From: Rhodoferax potami
Lineage (GTDB): Bacteria > Pseudomonadota > Gammaproteobacteria > Burkholderiales > Burkholderiaceae_C
Assembly (NCBI RefSeq): GCF_032193765.1
Contig: NZ_JAVBIJ010000001.1
Location: 62,001-126,000 of the forward strand
Length of the DNA stretch: 64,000 bases
Direction of reading: 5' to 3'
Shown here: piece after piece, positions 17,782 through 28,009 of the stretch
How positions within the stretch are numbered: position 1 is the first letter of the stretch
Layout of the letters: each line of letters starts with the position of its first letter
Made by a program: the position numbers and the translations under genes
The notes under the pieces: model-generated
What the model was told of the DNA's origin: nothing
The model's database searches: none
Seen by the model: the letters and a program-made list of their open reading frames with translations, nothing else

Positions 17782-18909
17782 TTAGGCCGGGTAGATTGCA
17801 CCGAGTATGCGGGCGCCTTGGGCGCCCGTTACTTTTGGCAAACTGGATGGTCGGTGAAGTGAGGTTTGCCGCGCCAGCCATGCGAAAGCAGTCGCCTCCA
17901 CTTGCAGTGGCGGCAGGCCGAGCGATGCGGAGCTTTGTACCCTGCATACCGGCAACAGCGCTTGCAAACGTCGCATGAGTGAGCCGTTATAGGCCCCGCC
18001 GCCACACACAGCGACCACAGGGCACGCCGCCATATTGCGCTCTAACGCATCAGCACAGGTGCGCGCTGTGAACTCCGTCAGGGTTGCTTGAATATCGGCG
18101 GGGGTGGAGTCCTCGCCCGTGGCGCGCCACACACTCAAATGGCCCTCCAGCCAAGCGATGTTGAAAAGATCGCGCCCGGTACTCTTGGGAGGCTTCTTTT
18201 GCAGGAAGGGCTCCTGCAACAGCTGATTCAATAGTTCTGGCAGCACGGTGCCCGATGCGGCCCACGCGCCATCCGCGTCAAAGTGCTGCCCTGTATGGCG
18301 ATGGCACCACGCGTCCATCAGCGCGTTGCCCGGGCCACAGTCAAAGCCCAGCACTGGGGCCTCTGGAGTGGCATTTAACAGGGTGAAATTGGAGATGCCG
18401 CCGATGTTCAGCACTGCCAATCGCTCGCCGCGTGGGCTGAAAAAGGCCTGATGAAACGGTGGCACCAGCGGAGCCCCTTGCCCGCCCGCGGCGACGTCAC
18501 GGCTACGGAAATCCGCCACTACGTTGATGCTACAGAGTTCTGCCAAAAGTGCGGGCTGATTTAGCTGGGTGGTATAGCCCACGCCGTCAAACTCGCCGGG
18601 GCGATGTCTTACGGTCTGCCCGTGAGCTCCGATGGCGTGTACTGTATTGGCCGTCAGACCGGTGCTTTGTAGCAGGCCGTCAACCACCTTGGCATAGAGG
18701 CGGACGAGGCCATTGGCCGCGAGCGCACCACGGTGAATTTCATCCGGACCGCTGGTGTTCAACGCCAGAAAATCTGCGCGCAATGTGTCGGGGAAGCCAA
18801 GAGTCTCATGCGCCAGCACCCTAGGGGCATCGCCCGCGAAATCCACTAAAACGCCGTCCACCCCGTCCAAAGACGTGCCGGACATCAGGCCGATGAATAA
18901 CTCCGACAC
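17782..18909 (-). CDS. anmK: Anhydro-N-acetylmuramic acid kinase
   Basis: 375 residues. FIGLMSGTSLDGVDGVLVDF at the start is the phosphate-binding signature; GFDCGPGNALMDAW and CGGGAYNGSLMRRL follow. It phosphorylates and opens 1,6-anhydroMurNAc in cell-wall recycling. GTG start at 18909, 12 bases after the M23 peptidase stop on the same strand, so the two peptidoglycan genes are likely cotranscribed. Confidence 0.95.
   Translation of the reverse strand: MSELFIGLMSGTSLDGVDGVLVDFAGDAPRVLAHETLGFPDTLRADFLALNTSGPDEIHRGALAANGLVRLYAKVVDGLLQSTGLTANTVHAIGAHGQTVRHRPGEFDGVGYTTQLNQPALLAELCSINVVADFRSRDVAAGGQGAPLVPPFHQAFFSPRGERLAVLNIGGISNFTLLNATPEAPVLGFDCGPGNALMDAWCHRHTGQHFDADGAWAASGTVLPELLNQLLQEPFLQKKPPKSTGRDLFNIAWLEGHLSVWRATGEDSTPADIQATLTEFTARTCADALERNMAACPVVAVCGGGAYNGSLMRRLQALLPVCRVQSSASLGLPPLQVEATAFAWLARQTSLHRPSSLPKVTGAQGARILGAIYPA
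17811..17838 (+). terminator. Possible terminator for erpA inside the anmK 3' end
   Basis: GGGCGCC-TTG-GGCGCCC (17811-17827) followed by GTTACTTTT. The T-run is weak. Because erpA and anmK converge with 3 bases between stops, any erpA terminator must lie within anmK. Confidence 0.45.
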
Positions 18910-18921
18910 AGGGGCAGGCGC

Positions 18922-20280
18922 TTACTCAGCCGAGCCGGGCAGCATCTGTGCTGCGCTGGCGAGCTGGCTGCGCACCTGCGCTGCGGCTTGCTCAAAGATC
19001 GGCTTCGCAGCAGGCGATACAGGGATGGACTCGCTCTGGCGTGCAATCGACAGTGGGTCCTGGTGAGCGCCATTGACGCGGAACTCAAAGTGCAAGTGCG
19101 GGCCTGTAGCCCAGCCCGTAGCACCTACCGCGCCGATGTTCTGGCCCTGGCTCACCGCTTGGCCTTTCTTGACGTTGATGCGGCTCAGGTGCGCATACAC
19201 CGTGGTTTGGTTGTTGCGGTGTTTGACCATCACCACATTGCCAAAGCCACCTTGCACACCCGCGAAATCAACCACGCCATCGCCCACAGTCCGCACCGGG
19301 GTGCCCGTTGCAGCGGCGTAGTCCACACCCAAGTGTGCGCGCCATGTTTGCAAAATGGGGTGGAAACGCATTTTGAAGCCGCTGGTCACCCGCGAGAACT
19401 CCAAGGGCGATGCCAAGAAAGCACGGCGCAAGCTCTCGCCGCCCAAGGTGTAATACGCGCCCTTGCCAGCTGCCACTGGGTCCTTGAACCACATGGCTTG
19501 GAAAGGCTTGCCTGCGTTCACAAACTCGGCACTCAGCACCCGGCCTGCGCGCAGCGGTTCGCCATCGCCTTCCAGGGTTTCGTAAATCACGGAAAAGCGG
19601 TCACCCTTGCGCAGAGCCCGGTGAAAGTCGATGTCACCGGCAAAAATTTCAGCGACTTGCGTGGCCACCGAGTCCGGCAAGCGGGCGTCGTCAGTCGCTG
19701 CAAACAAGGAGCTGTTAATGACGCCGCTGGCGAGCCGTGTGTTGGCCACCAGGGGCAGTGTTTCTGTACGGGCCCGGAAGCCGCCCGCTGTTTTTTCAAT
19801 GGTCAGGCGTTTGAAGGTGCCGTCGTCATTCGGACTCCAGCGTGCGCTGAGCTTTTCCAGGCCTTGTTGCGCGTTGACTTCAGCAGTGACGTTGCGGCCA
19901 CCGCGGCCCAGCAGTGCAGACTGGCTTTGGCTGTCAGCGCGCAAAAATGCAGCGGCTTGCGGATCGACGACGCCCAAGCGCTTGAGCAGAGTGTCTGCAG
20001 TGTCGCTCGAGCGGGTGGTTTCTGTGCGATACAAGCGCATGGCCTGATCGCTGATGTCGTTTCCGTAGGCTGCTAGCGATTCACTTTGCACCACTTCGAC
20101 CACGGTGCGCACCGGCAAATCTGAGGCATCAGGCGCCAATGTGGCGACCGCGAAGGTGGCGCCCGTGCCGCCGATCAGCAGGGCAGCAATGGCGGCTGTA
20201 ATTTGTTTGGGATACAGCTGGATGAAGGCCGTGGCACGCGCCACGCACAACTCAACAGCCTGGTTCAGTCCATGCTTCAA
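18922..20280 (-). CDS. M23 family peptidoglycan endopeptidase (MepM-like)
   Basis: 452 residues. One N-terminal membrane segment (about 25-48), then a segment in which [19 protein letters not shown] precedes an OapA/LysM-like region, then the LytM/M23 domain with the zinc ligands [14 protein letters not shown] (H-x3-D) and GPHLHFEF (H-x-H). It cuts peptide cross-links in murein. The start codon appears to be TTG at 20280 with GGAG about 9 bases upstream; the nearest ATG (20273) is out of frame. Probable operon with anmK; divergent from tyrS. Confidence 0.92.
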   Translation of the reverse strand: MKHGLNQAVELCVARATAFIQLYPKQITAAIAALLIGGTGATFAVATLAPDASDLPVRTVVEVVQSESLAAYGNDISDQAMRLYRTETTRSSDTADTLLKRLGVVDPQAAAFLRADSQSQSALLGRGGRNVTAEVNAQQGLEKLSARWSPNDDGTFKRLTIEKTAGGFRARTETLPLVANTRLASGVINSSLFAATDDARLPDSVATQVAEIFAGDIDFHRALRKGDRFSVIYETLEGDGEPLRAGRVLSAEFVNAGKPFQAMWFKDPVAAGKGAYYTLGGESLRRAFLASPLEFSRVTSGFKMRFHPILQTWRAHLGVDYAAATGTPVRTVGDGVVDFAGVQGGFGNVVMVKHRNNQTTVYAHLSRINVKKGQAVSQGQNIGAVGATGWATGPHLHFEFRVNGAHQDPLSIARQSESIPVSPAAKPIFEQAAAQVRSQLASAAQMLPGSAE

Positions 20281-20402
20281 ATCAAAGACTCCGGTGTGGG
20301 GGATGCGGCCCGACTAAAATCCAGCCGCTGGCAACGAACGCGTTGCGCAAAGGAGCCGGCAGTATAGCCGCCGCGCCTGTTTCGGCCACAAGAAAAACCC
20401 TT

Positions 20403-21647
20403 ATGAATCAAGCCTTAAGCCCCCAATTAGTTGTAAGCGATCGTGTGCGCGAGGCCCTTGCGGTCACCCTGCGCGGTGTGGAAGAACTGCTCCCGCAAGA
20501 CGAATGGGTGAAAAAGCTCGCCAAGTCGGAAGCCACCGGCAAACCGCTGCGCATCAAGCTGGGGCTGGACCCTACAGCGCCTGACATCCACATCGGCCAC
20601 ACCGTGGTGCTCAACAAGATGCGCCAGCTGCAAGATCTGGGCCACACGGTGATCTTTTTGATCGGTGACTTCACCAGCATGATCGGCGACCCTTCCGGCC
20701 GCAACAGCACGCGCCCGCCGCTCACCGCCGAGCAAATCAAGGTGAACGCCGAGACCTACTACCGCCAGGCTAGCCTGGTGCTGGACCCTACAAAAACCGA
20801 GATTCGCTACAACAGCGAGTGGAGCGATCCGCTGGGCGCGCGCGGCATGATTCAGTTGGCCAGCCGTTACACCGTGGCCCGCATGATGGAGCGCAACGAC
20901 TTCCACGACCGCTTCCACGCAGGCACCCCGATTGCGGTGCACGAATTCCTCTATCCGCTGATGCAAGGCTACGACTCGGTGGCGCTGGAAAGCGACCTGG
21001 AGCTGGGCGGCACCGATCAGAAGTTCAATCTGCTCATGGGCCGCACCCTGCAGGCCGAATACGGCCAGGAGCCCCAGTGCATCTTGACCATGCCGCTGCT
21101 CGAAGGGCTGGACGGCGTGGAGAAAATGTCCAAGAGCAAGAACAACTACATCGGCATCTCGGAAGAGCCCAACACCATGTTTGCCAAGGTGTTGTCTATC
21201 TCCGACGTGCTGATGTGGAAGTGGTACACGCTGCTGAGCTTCAAGAGCGAGGCGGAGATTGCGGCGCTCAAGGCCGAGGTCGAGGGCGGGCGCAACCCCA
21301 AAGATGCCAAGGTGGCGCTGGCCAAAGAAATCACGGCGCGCTTCCACAGCGCGGCCGCCGCTGATGCGGCAGAGCAGGACTTCATCAACCGCAGCAAGGG
21401 AGGTATTCCGGACCAGATCGACGAAATCACCTTGCCGCTAGGCGAAGGTGGCGCAGCGGTGGGCATTGCCGCGCTGCTGAAGTCAGCGAACCTGGCTGCC
21501 TCCAGCGGTGAAGGCAACCGCCTGATTGACGGTGGTGGAGTGCGGGTGGACAGCAATGTGGTGAGCGACAAGGGCTTGAAGCTCGGCGCGGGTACTTACG
21601 TGCTGCAAGTGGGGAAGCGCAAGTTTGCCCGCGTGACCCTGGCCTGA
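20403..21647 (+). CDS. tyrS: Tyrosyl-tRNA synthetase
   Basis: 414 residues. Class I aminoacyl-tRNA synthetase motifs are [12 protein letters not shown] (HIGH) and EKMSKSKNN (KMSKS). The tyrosine site [20 protein letters not shown] and a C-terminal S4-like RNA-binding domain (from about residue 340, [14 protein letters not shown]) identify the TyrRS subgroup found in proteobacteria. The ATG at 20403 is preferred to an upstream in-frame start because it gives the conserved N-terminus. Confidence 0.97.
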   Translation: MNQALSPQLVVSDRVREALAVTLRGVEELLPQDEWVKKLAKSEATGKPLRIKLGLDPTAPDIHIGHTVVLNKMRQLQDLGHTVIFLIGDFTSMIGDPSGRNSTRPPLTAEQIKVNAETYYRQASLVLDPTKTEIRYNSEWSDPLGARGMIQLASRYTVARMMERNDFHDRFHAGTPIAVHEFLYPLMQGYDSVALESDLELGGTDQKFNLLMGRTLQAEYGQEPQCILTMPLLEGLDGVEKMSKSKNNYIGISEEPNTMFAKVLSISDVLMWKWYTLLSFKSEAEIAALKAEVEGGRNPKDAKVALAKEITARFHSAAAADAAEQDFINRSKGGIPDQIDEITLPLGEGGAAVGIAALLKSANLAASSGEGNRLIDGGGVRVDSNVVSDKGLKLGAGTYVLQVGKRKFARVTLA

Positions 21648-21655
21648 GTCCGGGC

Positions 21656-22360
21656 CTAGCGCTTCTCCAGCAAGCGCACCATCTCTGCGTAGCCATAGCT
21701 GCGCGCCAGATCCAGCGGCGTTTTGCCGTGGCGGTCGGTGAGTTGCAAGTTAGCGCCTGCTTCCACCAAGGCCCTTAGTGTGGCTTGGTGGCGGGCGCCT
21801 CCGTTGCCCAGCACGATGGATTCGATGGCTGCGGTCCAGTGCAGATTGTTCACATGGTCCAAAGGGGCGCCGCCCGTAATCAGCTGGCGCACCACGCCGT
21901 CGTGGCCCAGGTGGGCGGCCGCAATCAGCGCAGTGCCGTCATAGCGGCTGGTCACCAATTTGGCGCTGGCGCCCAGGCCCAGCAGGGTGCGCAAAGTTTC
22001 CTCGTCATCAGCCACTGCGGCGATGGTGACAGCGTCGTACCGGTCATTTTCCAAAGCGCCGGTGTCAGCGCCCGCTTGAATCAAGGCGCGCACCGCCGCA
22101 CGCTGTTTGGCAAAGGTGGCCACATGCAAGGGTGTGCGGCCATAGGCATCGCGCTGATTGATGTCGGCTTTGGCGCTCAGCAGCTGCGTGAGTGTGGCCA
22201 TATCGCCCCGCGCCGCCGCCGCGTGCAGGCCGCGGTAGGCCGCTGTCTCGGCGGCAGTGGGCGCTACCTGCGCCTGAGACAGCGGCAGCCATGCCATGCC
22301 CGCCAGTAGCAGGGCGAATCGAAGGGTCCGGATAAGCCGGGTGCTATCGGGGTTTGACAT
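21656..22360 (-). CDS. Periplasmic ankyrin-repeat protein
   Basis: 234 residues. A signal peptide (LRFALLLAGMAWLPLSQAQ) is followed by about five ankyrin repeats, recognisable from DAYGRTPLHVATFAKQRAAV, RYDAVTIAAVADDEETL, RYDGTALIAAAHLGHDGVV and RHGKTPLDLARSYGYAEMV. Such repeats bind protein partners; the partner is unknown. Its stop is 8 bases from the convergent tyrS stop. The region just upstream of its start holds a dispersed repeat copy. Confidence 0.88.
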   Translation of the reverse strand: MSNPDSTRLIRTLRFALLLAGMAWLPLSQAQVAPTAAETAAYRGLHAAAARGDMATLTQLLSAKADINQRDAYGRTPLHVATFAKQRAAVRALIQAGADTGALENDRYDAVTIAAVADDEETLRTLLGLGASAKLVTSRYDGTALIAAAHLGHDGVVRQLITGGAPLDHVNNLHWTAAIESIVLGNGGARHQATLRALVEAGANLQLTDRHGKTPLDLARSYGYAEMVRLLEKR

Positions 22361-22377
22361 GGTGTGTAACTTTCAAA

Positions 22378-22432
22378 TGCTATAAAAACAGGAGCTTCTC
22401 GCGCAATATCTACAAGCGCTAGAGGCCTATTT
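22378..22432 (+). repeat. Dispersed repeat copy between the ankyrin and GlcG-like genes
   Basis: TGCTATAAAAACAGGAGCTTC, then TCGCGCA and AAGCGCTAGAGGCCTATTT follow the family pattern, although the left hairpin is degenerate. Its right end overlaps the stop codon (22431-22433) of the minus-strand GlcG/HbpS-like gene. Confidence 0.75.
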
Positions 22433-22919
22433 ACTTCAAAGAATCCTTGACCTTGTCCAACGCGGTGATGGCGCACTGCTCGTCCAGGTGGCCGCCAGGT
22501 GCGCCGCCTACGCCGACCGCACCGATGACTTCGTTGCCCACCTTGACCGGCACACCGCCACCCACCAGCAAGAAACCGGGGATGTATACCAAGTTGGCCG
22601 CGGCCGGGTTCTTCTGGGTGCCTTCCATCATGGCCAGGGTGGTGTTTTTGGCGGAGGCAGAGGTAAAGGCTTTTTCCTGGCTGGCGGCCAGGGTGTGGGG
22701 GCCGGCATTGTCAGCGCGTTGCACGGCGCGAACGCTGCCGGCGCGGTCCACCACTGTCGCTGTTACGGCATAGCCGTTGGCGGAGCAGGCGGCCACAGTA
22801 GCGGTGGCAATCTGGTTGGCCAGTTCCAGGGACATGTTGCGCTCGGTGCGCACGGCTTGAGCGCTGGCCGCACCAGCAACGGTGGAAAGAATCAAAGCGA
22901 GGAGGTGGGAAGTACGCAT
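22431..22919 (-). CDS. Exported GlcG/HbpS-like (DUF336) protein
   Basis: 162 residues. The signal peptide is MRTSHLLALILSTVAGAASA. The domain is the GlcG/HbpS fold, recognised from MSLELANQIATATVAACSANGY, VVDRAGSVRAVQR and the glycine-rich GFLLVGGGVPVKVG...GAVGVGGAPG. Family members bind haem (HbpS) or are of unknown role in glycolate use. ATG at 22919 gives a proper signal peptide; longer in-frame starts do not. The stop codon lies within the end of a dispersed repeat. Confidence 0.85.
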   Translation of the reverse strand: MRTSHLLALILSTVAGAASAQAVRTERNMSLELANQIATATVAACSANGYAVTATVVDRAGSVRAVQRADNAGPHTLAASQEKAFTSASAKNTTLAMMEGTQKNPAAANLVYIPGFLLVGGGVPVKVGNEVIGAVGVGGAPGGHLDEQCAITALDKVKDSLK

Positions 22920-23049
22920 GGAATGCTCCGGAAATTGAGGGGTACAAGCGGTTCGATCAACCGTGCAGGTACTGTAAAAATCCGGGGGCGATTTGCCCAT
23001 GCGTACCGCTACGCCCGCTCCTCCGTACAACTACGGAGCGCCCAGAGCT

Positions 23050-23679
23050 TTAAGCGGCGGTGTCTTCGTCCACCAGTGCGGCGTACTGGCGCACCAGCTG
23101 GGCCAGCGCGTCAATCTCCAGCTTGGCGAACAGGTTGGCGCGGTGGGTTTCTATGGTGCGGGGCGACACGTTGAGTGCGCGGCCGATTTCCTTGTTGGTC
23201 AGCCCGGACACGATCAGGCCCAGCACCTCGCGCTCGCGCTCCGACAGTTGCGCGTAGCGCTGTCGGGTGACGCGGTCGGCCTGGTTGCGTTGGCGGGACT
23301 GCACATGCTGGCGCACCGCGGTTTGCAGCGCTTCAAGCAGGCGCTCGTCGTCCACCGGCTTTTCCAGAAACTCGGCGGCGCCGGATTTGAAGGCGCGGCG
23401 GCACATGTCGATGGTGCCGTGCCCGGTGAGCATGATGACGGGCTGGTCCACCTTTTGTTCTTTCAGTGTGTCCAACACCGTCAGCCCGCTGATGCCGGGC
23501 ATACGCACATCGAGCACGATCGCGCCAATGCTCTCCCGGTCGAAGGTCTGCAGAAACGTCTGCGGGTCGGCCCACGGCTGCACGCGCAAGCCTACGGTGC
23601 TGATCAGCAAGGCCAGACTGCTGCGCACGGCTTCGTCATCGTCGATCAGGTGGATCAGGGGAGAAAGCGGCGCGGTCAT
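23050..23679 (-). CDS. FixJ/NarL-type response regulator
   Basis: 209 residues. Receiver domain 1-125: DDDEAV acidic pocket, phosphoacceptor Asp in IVLDVRMPG, Thr in MLTGHG and Lys in FLEKPVDD. The LuxR-type helix-turn-helix at the end reads LSEREREVLGLIVSGLTNKEIGRALNVSPRTIETHRANLFAKL. ATG at 23679 overlaps the kinase stop by 4 bases (ATGA), so the pair is cotranslated. Target genes are not evident nearby. Confidence 0.94.
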   Translation of the reverse strand: MTAPLSPLIHLIDDDEAVRSSLALLISTVGLRVQPWADPQTFLQTFDRESIGAIVLDVRMPGISGLTVLDTLKEQKVDQPVIMLTGHGTIDMCRRAFKSGAAEFLEKPVDDERLLEALQTAVRQHVQSRQRNQADRVTRQRYAQLSEREREVLGLIVSGLTNKEIGRALNVSPRTIETHRANLFAKLEIDALAQLVRQYAALVDEDTAA

Positions 23680-25148
23680 GGGGCGGGGGTTGCGAGGGGC
23701 ATCTGCAGGGTGAACTCGGCGCCTTGCGTTGGCAGATTGGCAGCGCTCAGGTGTGCGCCCATGCCCTGCGCCAAGGATTCGCACAGGCTCAGGCCCAGTC
23801 CCAGACCGCCTTCGCGGGTGGAAAAGAAGGGCTCAAACACCTTGGTCAATGCGTCTGGTGGGATGCCGGGCCCGGTGTCCTGCACACGCAGCACGCCGTG
23901 GGTGGCTGTGTGGCTGAGTACCAGTCGTAGAGCACGCTCCTGCGGCGGCACCTGCTCCATGGCTTGCAGTGCGTTGGTCAGCAGGTTATGAATGATTTGC
24001 TCCAGCGCCACCGGGTCAGCCTGCACTTCCAATGGGGTGCCGTCCACGGTCAGGGCGGGGGTGCAACGGCTGCGCTGCAGTTCGGGCTCCAGCAGGTAGA
24101 GTGCGTGCTGGCAGGCCGCGTGCAGGTCCACGCTTTGCACTGCCGCGGCGCTGCCCGGGCGCTCCACCGTGCGCCGCAGGCGCCCCACCACATCAGACGC
24201 TCTGCGCGCCTGCTGCACCGCCATCTGCATCGCGCTGCGGGCGGCGGTCATGTCGGGCTCGGCATCATCCAGCAGACGGCTGGCGGCCTGGGTGTTGGCC
24301 AGGATGGCGGTGAGGGGCTGGTTGATTTCGTGGGCCATGCCGGCTGCCAGTTCGCCCAAGGTGTTGAGCCGTGTGCGTTGGCCCACGCGTTGGCGCTCTT
24401 CTTCACGGCGTTGCTGGGTGCGTTGTTGCACCAGCATCCGGCCGCGCAGCAAGGCCAGCGCAATCGCGCCGGCGCTGATCAACATGTAGGTCCACGGCAG
24501 CGCGGACCATGGCACATGCAGGCGGGACACCACCTCAAAAGGCTGGCTCTCCGCCGCCAGCACTTTGCGGGCTTCGAAGGTCCAGCCTGCATCCTCCGCG
24601 GCAAAAGGGCGACCGGCTTGCACGGTGTAGGTCTTGGCGCCCAGGTCCAGGCGCACTTGCACCGGACTGGTGTCCGGCTTCATGGGCCATTCCGCCCAGG
24701 GCACCATGTTGCGCAGGGCAATGGTCAGGGCATAGCTGTCGGGCTGCGCGGCTAGGACCAGCTGGTAAGTGCCTTTTTGCAGGTCGACATCGGCCAGCAC
24801 TGCGCGCTTGAGGCGGAGGGACTCGGCCTCCGCGTTGGTGAGCTCTGCCGAGGGCCAGGCTTCATTCGCGCCGCGGTGGGAGGCAGCAGCAATTTGGCCA
24901 TACAGTGCGGGCAGGCGTTGCTCGGGCCGGTCGGCCGCATTGCCGCCATGCAGCAGCGCCAGCGTGGCCAGAATGGCGTCGTGTTGCACCACCTGCTGGC
25001 TGAGCAAGCGGTGCACGATGCGGGAGTTGGTGTCGAACACCTCCTGCTGACGCGCCAGCTCGCCGCGCGCGATGTACACACCGCTCAACAGCGACAACGC
25101 GGCCCAAGCCAGCAGCCACAATCGGAGGCGTTGAAGGTGTGCAAACAT
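23676..25148 (-). CDS. Membrane sensor histidine kinase (DctB/FixL-like HK4 type)
   Basis: 490 residues. Membrane segments at about 8-28 and 225-245 flank a periplasmic sensor region of about 200 residues with no motif I recognise. The transmitter contains the H-box [19 protein letters not shown], the N-box [11 protein letters not shown] and the G-boxes DTGPGIP and GLGLGLSLC. The H-box type matches DctB/TodS-like kinases that pair with FixJ/TtrR-type regulators. Overlaps its response regulator by 4 bases. Divergent from dtd. Confidence 0.93.
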   Translation of the reverse strand: MFAHLQRLRLWLLAWAALSLLSGVYIARGELARQQEVFDTNSRIVHRLLSQQVVQHDAILATLALLHGGNAADRPEQRLPALYGQIAAASHRGANEAWPSAELTNAEAESLRLKRAVLADVDLQKGTYQLVLAAQPDSYALTIALRNMVPWAEWPMKPDTSPVQVRLDLGAKTYTVQAGRPFAAEDAGWTFEARKVLAAESQPFEVVSRLHVPWSALPWTYMLISAGAIALALLRGRMLVQQRTQQRREEERQRVGQRTRLNTLGELAAGMAHEINQPLTAILANTQAASRLLDDAEPDMTAARSAMQMAVQQARRASDVVGRLRRTVERPGSAAAVQSVDLHAACQHALYLLEPELQRSRCTPALTVDGTPLEVQADPVALEQIIHNLLTNALQAMEQVPPQERALRLVLSHTATHGVLRVQDTGPGIPPDALTKVFEPFFSTREGGLGLGLSLCESLAQGMGAHLSAANLPTQGAEFTLQMPLATPAP

Positions 25149-25214
25149 GATGATTCATTGTGGCACAGGGGTGCGCGGCACAATGGCCGCAGACAGTTTC
25201 GAGAGGTACACGGG

Positions 25215-25679
25215 ATGATGGCTTTGGTACAGCGCGTACGCCGCGCGCAGGTGGTGGTGGATGGTGCCACCGTGGGCAAGATCGAGCAGGGCTTGCTGGT
25301 GCTGGTGTGCGCCGAACAGGGCGATACCGAGGCCCAGGGCGACAAGCTGCTGGCCAAGCTGCTCAAGCTGCGCATCTTTAGTGATGCTGAAGGCAAGATG
25401 AACCGCAGCGTGCAGGATTTGGATGGCGCGGGCCAGCACGGCGGCCTGCTCATCGTGAGCCAGTTCACCCTAGCCGCAGACACCTCCGGCGGTAACAGGC
25501 CTAGCTTCAAGGGCGCCGCCGCGCCTGATGAAGGGCGGCGTTTGTACGACTACTTTGTGGCCCAAGCCCGCACAGTGCACCCCATCGTGCAGACCGGTAT
25601 TTTTGCGGCGGACATGCAGGTGGAGTTGGTCAATGACGGGCCAGTGACGATTCCCATGCGGGTGGCATCAGCTGTCTAG
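25215..25679 (+). CDS. dtd: D-aminoacyl-tRNA deacylase
   Basis: 154 residues. DTD signature segments are [33 protein letters not shown] and the GP motif NDGPVTIPM. It frees D-amino acids mischarged on tRNA. Two ATG codons lie side by side at 25215 and 25218; the first has GAGAGG about 14 bases upstream and GGG nearer, so either may be used. A dispersed repeat copy follows directly after the stop. Confidence 0.95.
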   Translation: MMALVQRVRRAQVVVDGATVGKIEQGLLVLVCAEQGDTEAQGDKLLAKLLKLRIFSDAEGKMNRSVQDLDGAGQHGGLLIVSQFTLAADTSGGNRPSFKGAAAPDEGRRLYDYFVAQARTVHPIVQTGIFAADMQVELVNDGPVTIPMRVASAV

Positions 25680-25680
25680 A

Positions 25681-25731
25681 TGCTACTGATTTGATAGCTG
25701 TTTGCGCATATTCCATGGGCGCTAGGGGCTG
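25681..25731 (+). repeat. Dispersed repeat copy after dtd
   Basis: TGCTACTGATTTGATAGCTG, then TTTGCGCATA, then GGCGCTAGGGGCTGAAA follows the family pattern. It starts two bases after the dtd stop codon. Confidence 0.78.
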
Positions 25732-25840
25732 AAAAGATTCAAGAGTCAGGACCGTCGCCCCCCATTGAAGGCCCCTTCAAGCGAGGGCTCATGCTGCGGC
25801 ATGTCGCTGTGAATTCACGCGCGGTCCCGATAATTTGCGT

Positions 25841-26239
25841 ATGAAAATCGCACTCGCTATAGCAACCGTATTTCTCGCATTGTTATGGACCGGCTTTATC
25901 GGCCTCTCGGCGGCCTTGGCCAGTTGGGTGGCAGGCCAAGGCGTGGACCTGCAAGGCGGGCTTCAGACCATCGCCCAGTGGCCGCTGCCCCCATGGATTG
26001 CGTTGTGGACAGACGCTGGCACAGCCGAGGCGGTGCGCGCAACCATCGTGTGGTCAGTTGAAATGCTCGCCGCTGTCATGCCCTGGATCACGCCGCTGCT
26101 GGACTGGGTGGCCCCGCTGTTGTGGGTGATCTGGGCCTTCGGCATGGTGGGCCTGGTGGTGTTGGCTGCGGTGGGCTTACTGTTGATCGGTCGCATGCGC
26201 AAGCGTGCGACCATCGCAAGGACGCGTTACGCGGATTGA
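25841..26239 (+). CDS. Small membrane protein of unknown function
   Basis: 132 residues with an N-terminal membrane segment (IALAIATVFLALLWTGFIGL) and a second hydrophobic region (about 85-115, LLWVIWAFGMVGLVVLAAVGLLLIG) ending in a basic tail RMRKRATIARTRYAD. I recognise no family. The ATG at 25841 is taken; a TTG two codons upstream has no better ribosome site. It converges on ybeY, with a large hairpin between. Confidence 0.65.
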   Translation: MKIALAIATVFLALLWTGFIGLSAALASWVAGQGVDLQGGLQTIAQWPLPPWIALWTDAGTAEAVRATIVWSVEMLAAVMPWITPLLDWVAPLLWVIWAFGMVGLVVLAAVGLLLIGRMRKRATIARTRYAD

Positions 26240-26279
26240 TAAAGGTGCGCAGGTTCTCGCTCGCAACTAATAACCTGTA

Positions 26280-26367
26280 GGAGCAGCCGCCTTGGGCGCT
26301 TTGCGTAGGTCAAGGAGGAGCGCGAAGCGCGGGGGACACGGAGCAAAGCGCCCAAGGCGGCTGCTCC
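26280..26367. repeat. Large intergenic stem-loop with perfect 25-bp arms
   Basis: Left arm 26280-26304 and right arm 26343-26367 are exact reverse complements (outer end GGAGCAGCCGCC, inner end GGCGCTTTGC), with a 38-base loop containing GCGC-GAA-GCGC. It lies between convergent genes and could end transcription from both sides, but has no T-run. It may be a REP-like repeat of the lineage. Confidence 0.85.
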
Positions 26368-26388
26368 GGAGCGCACCACTAACAAGGA

Positions 26389-26832
26389 TCAATAGGGGTT
26401 CTTAAATCCCAAGCGCGCCATGATCTCGCTCTCACGCAGCTCCATCACTTCGGCATCCTCGTCCAGTTCGTGGTCCCAGCCTTGTGCGTGCAGGGTGCCG
26501 TGGACGATCATGTGGGCGTAGTGGGCTTCCAGCGTTTTCTTTTGCTCTTTGGCTTCTTTGGCAATCACCGGCGCGCACAGCACCAGGTCGGCGGTGACCG
26601 GCTCTTGGGTGTAGTCGAAGGTCAACACGTTGGTGGCGTAGTCCTTCTGGCGGTATTCGCGGTTCAGCGTTTGGCCTTCTTCGGTGTCCACGATGCGCAC
26701 GGTGATCTCGCCGTCCACCTCCAGGGTGTTGCGGATCCAGCGGATGACTTTGTGGCGCTTGAGCGCGTCGCGGTGTTTGTCGGCATCTTGAATCTTGCCG
26801 AATTGCAGGGAGAGGCTGAGTTCTGGAAGCAT
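26389..26832 (-). CDS. ybeY: Endoribonuclease YbeY, rRNA maturation factor
   Basis: 147 residues. The zinc site HGTLHAQGWDH (H-x3-H-x5-H) and the upstream DYATNVLTFDY segment identify YbeY, which takes part in 16S rRNA 3'-end processing and ribosome quality control. It starts 24 bases after the phoH stop, the usual phoH-ybeY order. Confidence 0.96.
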   Translation of the reverse strand: MLPELSLSLQFGKIQDADKHRDALKRHKVIRWIRNTLEVDGEITVRIVDTEEGQTLNREYRQKDYATNVLTFDYTQEPVTADLVLCAPVIAKEAKEQKKTLEAHYAHMIVHGTLHAQGWDHELDEDAEVMELRESEIMARLGFKNPY

Positions 26833-26856
26833 GGGGTTCAGTGAATCAAAAAAGGT

Positions 26857-27879
26857 TTAGCTACTGCGCACGGTTCGTGATGCACTGCGGGTCTTGGGCA
26901 GGCCCACGCGGGGGAGCTCTGGCTCTGGCTCGGGGATGGCGATCTGTGGCAGGTCTTCCAGCCGTGCGGCCTCGTAGGCATCCACGATACGGGCGACCAG
27001 CGGGTGGCGCACGATGTCTGAACTGGTGAGGCGGGTGATGGCAATGCCTGGTGTGCGGCGCAACACGCGCTCGGCTTCCACCAGGCCGCTCATCTGCGCT
27101 TTGGGCAAATCGATCTGGGTCAGATCGCCAGTAATGACCGTCTTGGTGCCGAAGCCCACGCGGGTCAAAAACATTTTCATTTGTTCAGGCGTGGTGTTTT
27201 GCGCCTCGTCGAGGATCACAAAGGCGTTGTTCAGCGTGCGCCCGCGCATGAAGGCCAGGGGTGCAATCTCCAGCTGCTGACGCTCAAAGGCCTTGTGCAC
27301 CTGGTCGTAGCCCATCAGGTCGTAGAGCGCGTCATACAGGGGGCGCAGATAGGGGTCCACCTTTTGGTTCAGGTCGCCGGGCAGAAAGCCCAGTCGCTCG
27401 CCAGCTTCCACCGCGGGACGGGTCAGCACAATGCGCTGCACCGAGCTGCGCTGCAGCGCGTCCACCGCCGCAGCCACGGCGAGATAGGTTTTACCGGTAC
27501 CAGCGGGGCCGATGCCAAACGTGATGTCGAACTCGGCAATGTTGTCCAGGTACAGCGCCTGATTCTGGCTGCGGGGTTTGAGGTCGGCGCGGCGGGTGGA
27601 CAAAGTCGGTCCTTCAGCACCCAACTCACCATCGCCGCTGAGCATGAGCTGCACCGTAGAGGCCGCAATCGGCCGGCCGGCAATCTCGTACAGGGCCTGC
27701 AGCATCTCCATGGCGCGCTGGGCTTTGGCCTTGGCACCTTCTACCTTGAACTGCTCATGCCGGTGGGCAATCTTGACTTCCAACTCGCGCTCGATGGTGC
27801 GCAGGTGTTCGTCGGTCGGCCCGCACAGGTGCGAGAGACGCGTGTTGTTCAGCGGGGTGAAGATGTGTTTGAGAATCAA
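26857..27879 (-). CDS. phoH: PhoH-like ATPase
   Basis: 340 residues if started at TTG 27879, the start that gives the family N-terminus ([20 protein letters not shown]). The Walker A motif is [11 protein letters not shown] and Walker B is [12 protein letters not shown]. PhoH/YbeZ works with YbeY in RNA metabolism. The frame stays open upstream to 28065, but that stretch lies opposite ruvA and reads as non-conserved, so I reject the longer start. Ribosome site is weak, so start confidence is moderate. Confidence 0.93.
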   Translation of the reverse strand: MILKHIFTPLNNTRLSHLCGPTDEHLRTIERELEVKIAHRHEQFKVEGAKAKAQRAMEMLQALYEIAGRPIAASTVQLMLSGDGELGAEGPTLSTRRADLKPRSQNQALYLDNIAEFDITFGIGPAGTGKTYLAVAAAVDALQRSSVQRIVLTRPAVEAGERLGFLPGDLNQKVDPYLRPLYDALYDLMGYDQVHKAFERQQLEIAPLAFMRGRTLNNAFVILDEAQNTTPEQMKMFLTRVGFGTKTVITGDLTQIDLPKAQMSGLVEAERVLRRTPGIAITRLTSSDIVRHPLVARIVDAYEAARLEDLPQIAIPEPEPELPRVGLPKTRSASRTVRSS

Positions 27880-28009
27880 GCTGATAATCCGGCAAAGCAG
27901 GGGACTGCGAAGGGGCGCCACAGAAGCGCTACCCCTGCATTGTCCCCAATTTGATCCGAACCGTGGCCTCGCTGGCCATCCACCACTCCAGAACCCCGGA
28001 CTCCGCACC

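Noticed and set aside
18922..20280. ATG at 20273 as start of the M23 peptidase
   Set aside because: It is out of frame with the peptidase; the TTG at 20280 is the usable start.
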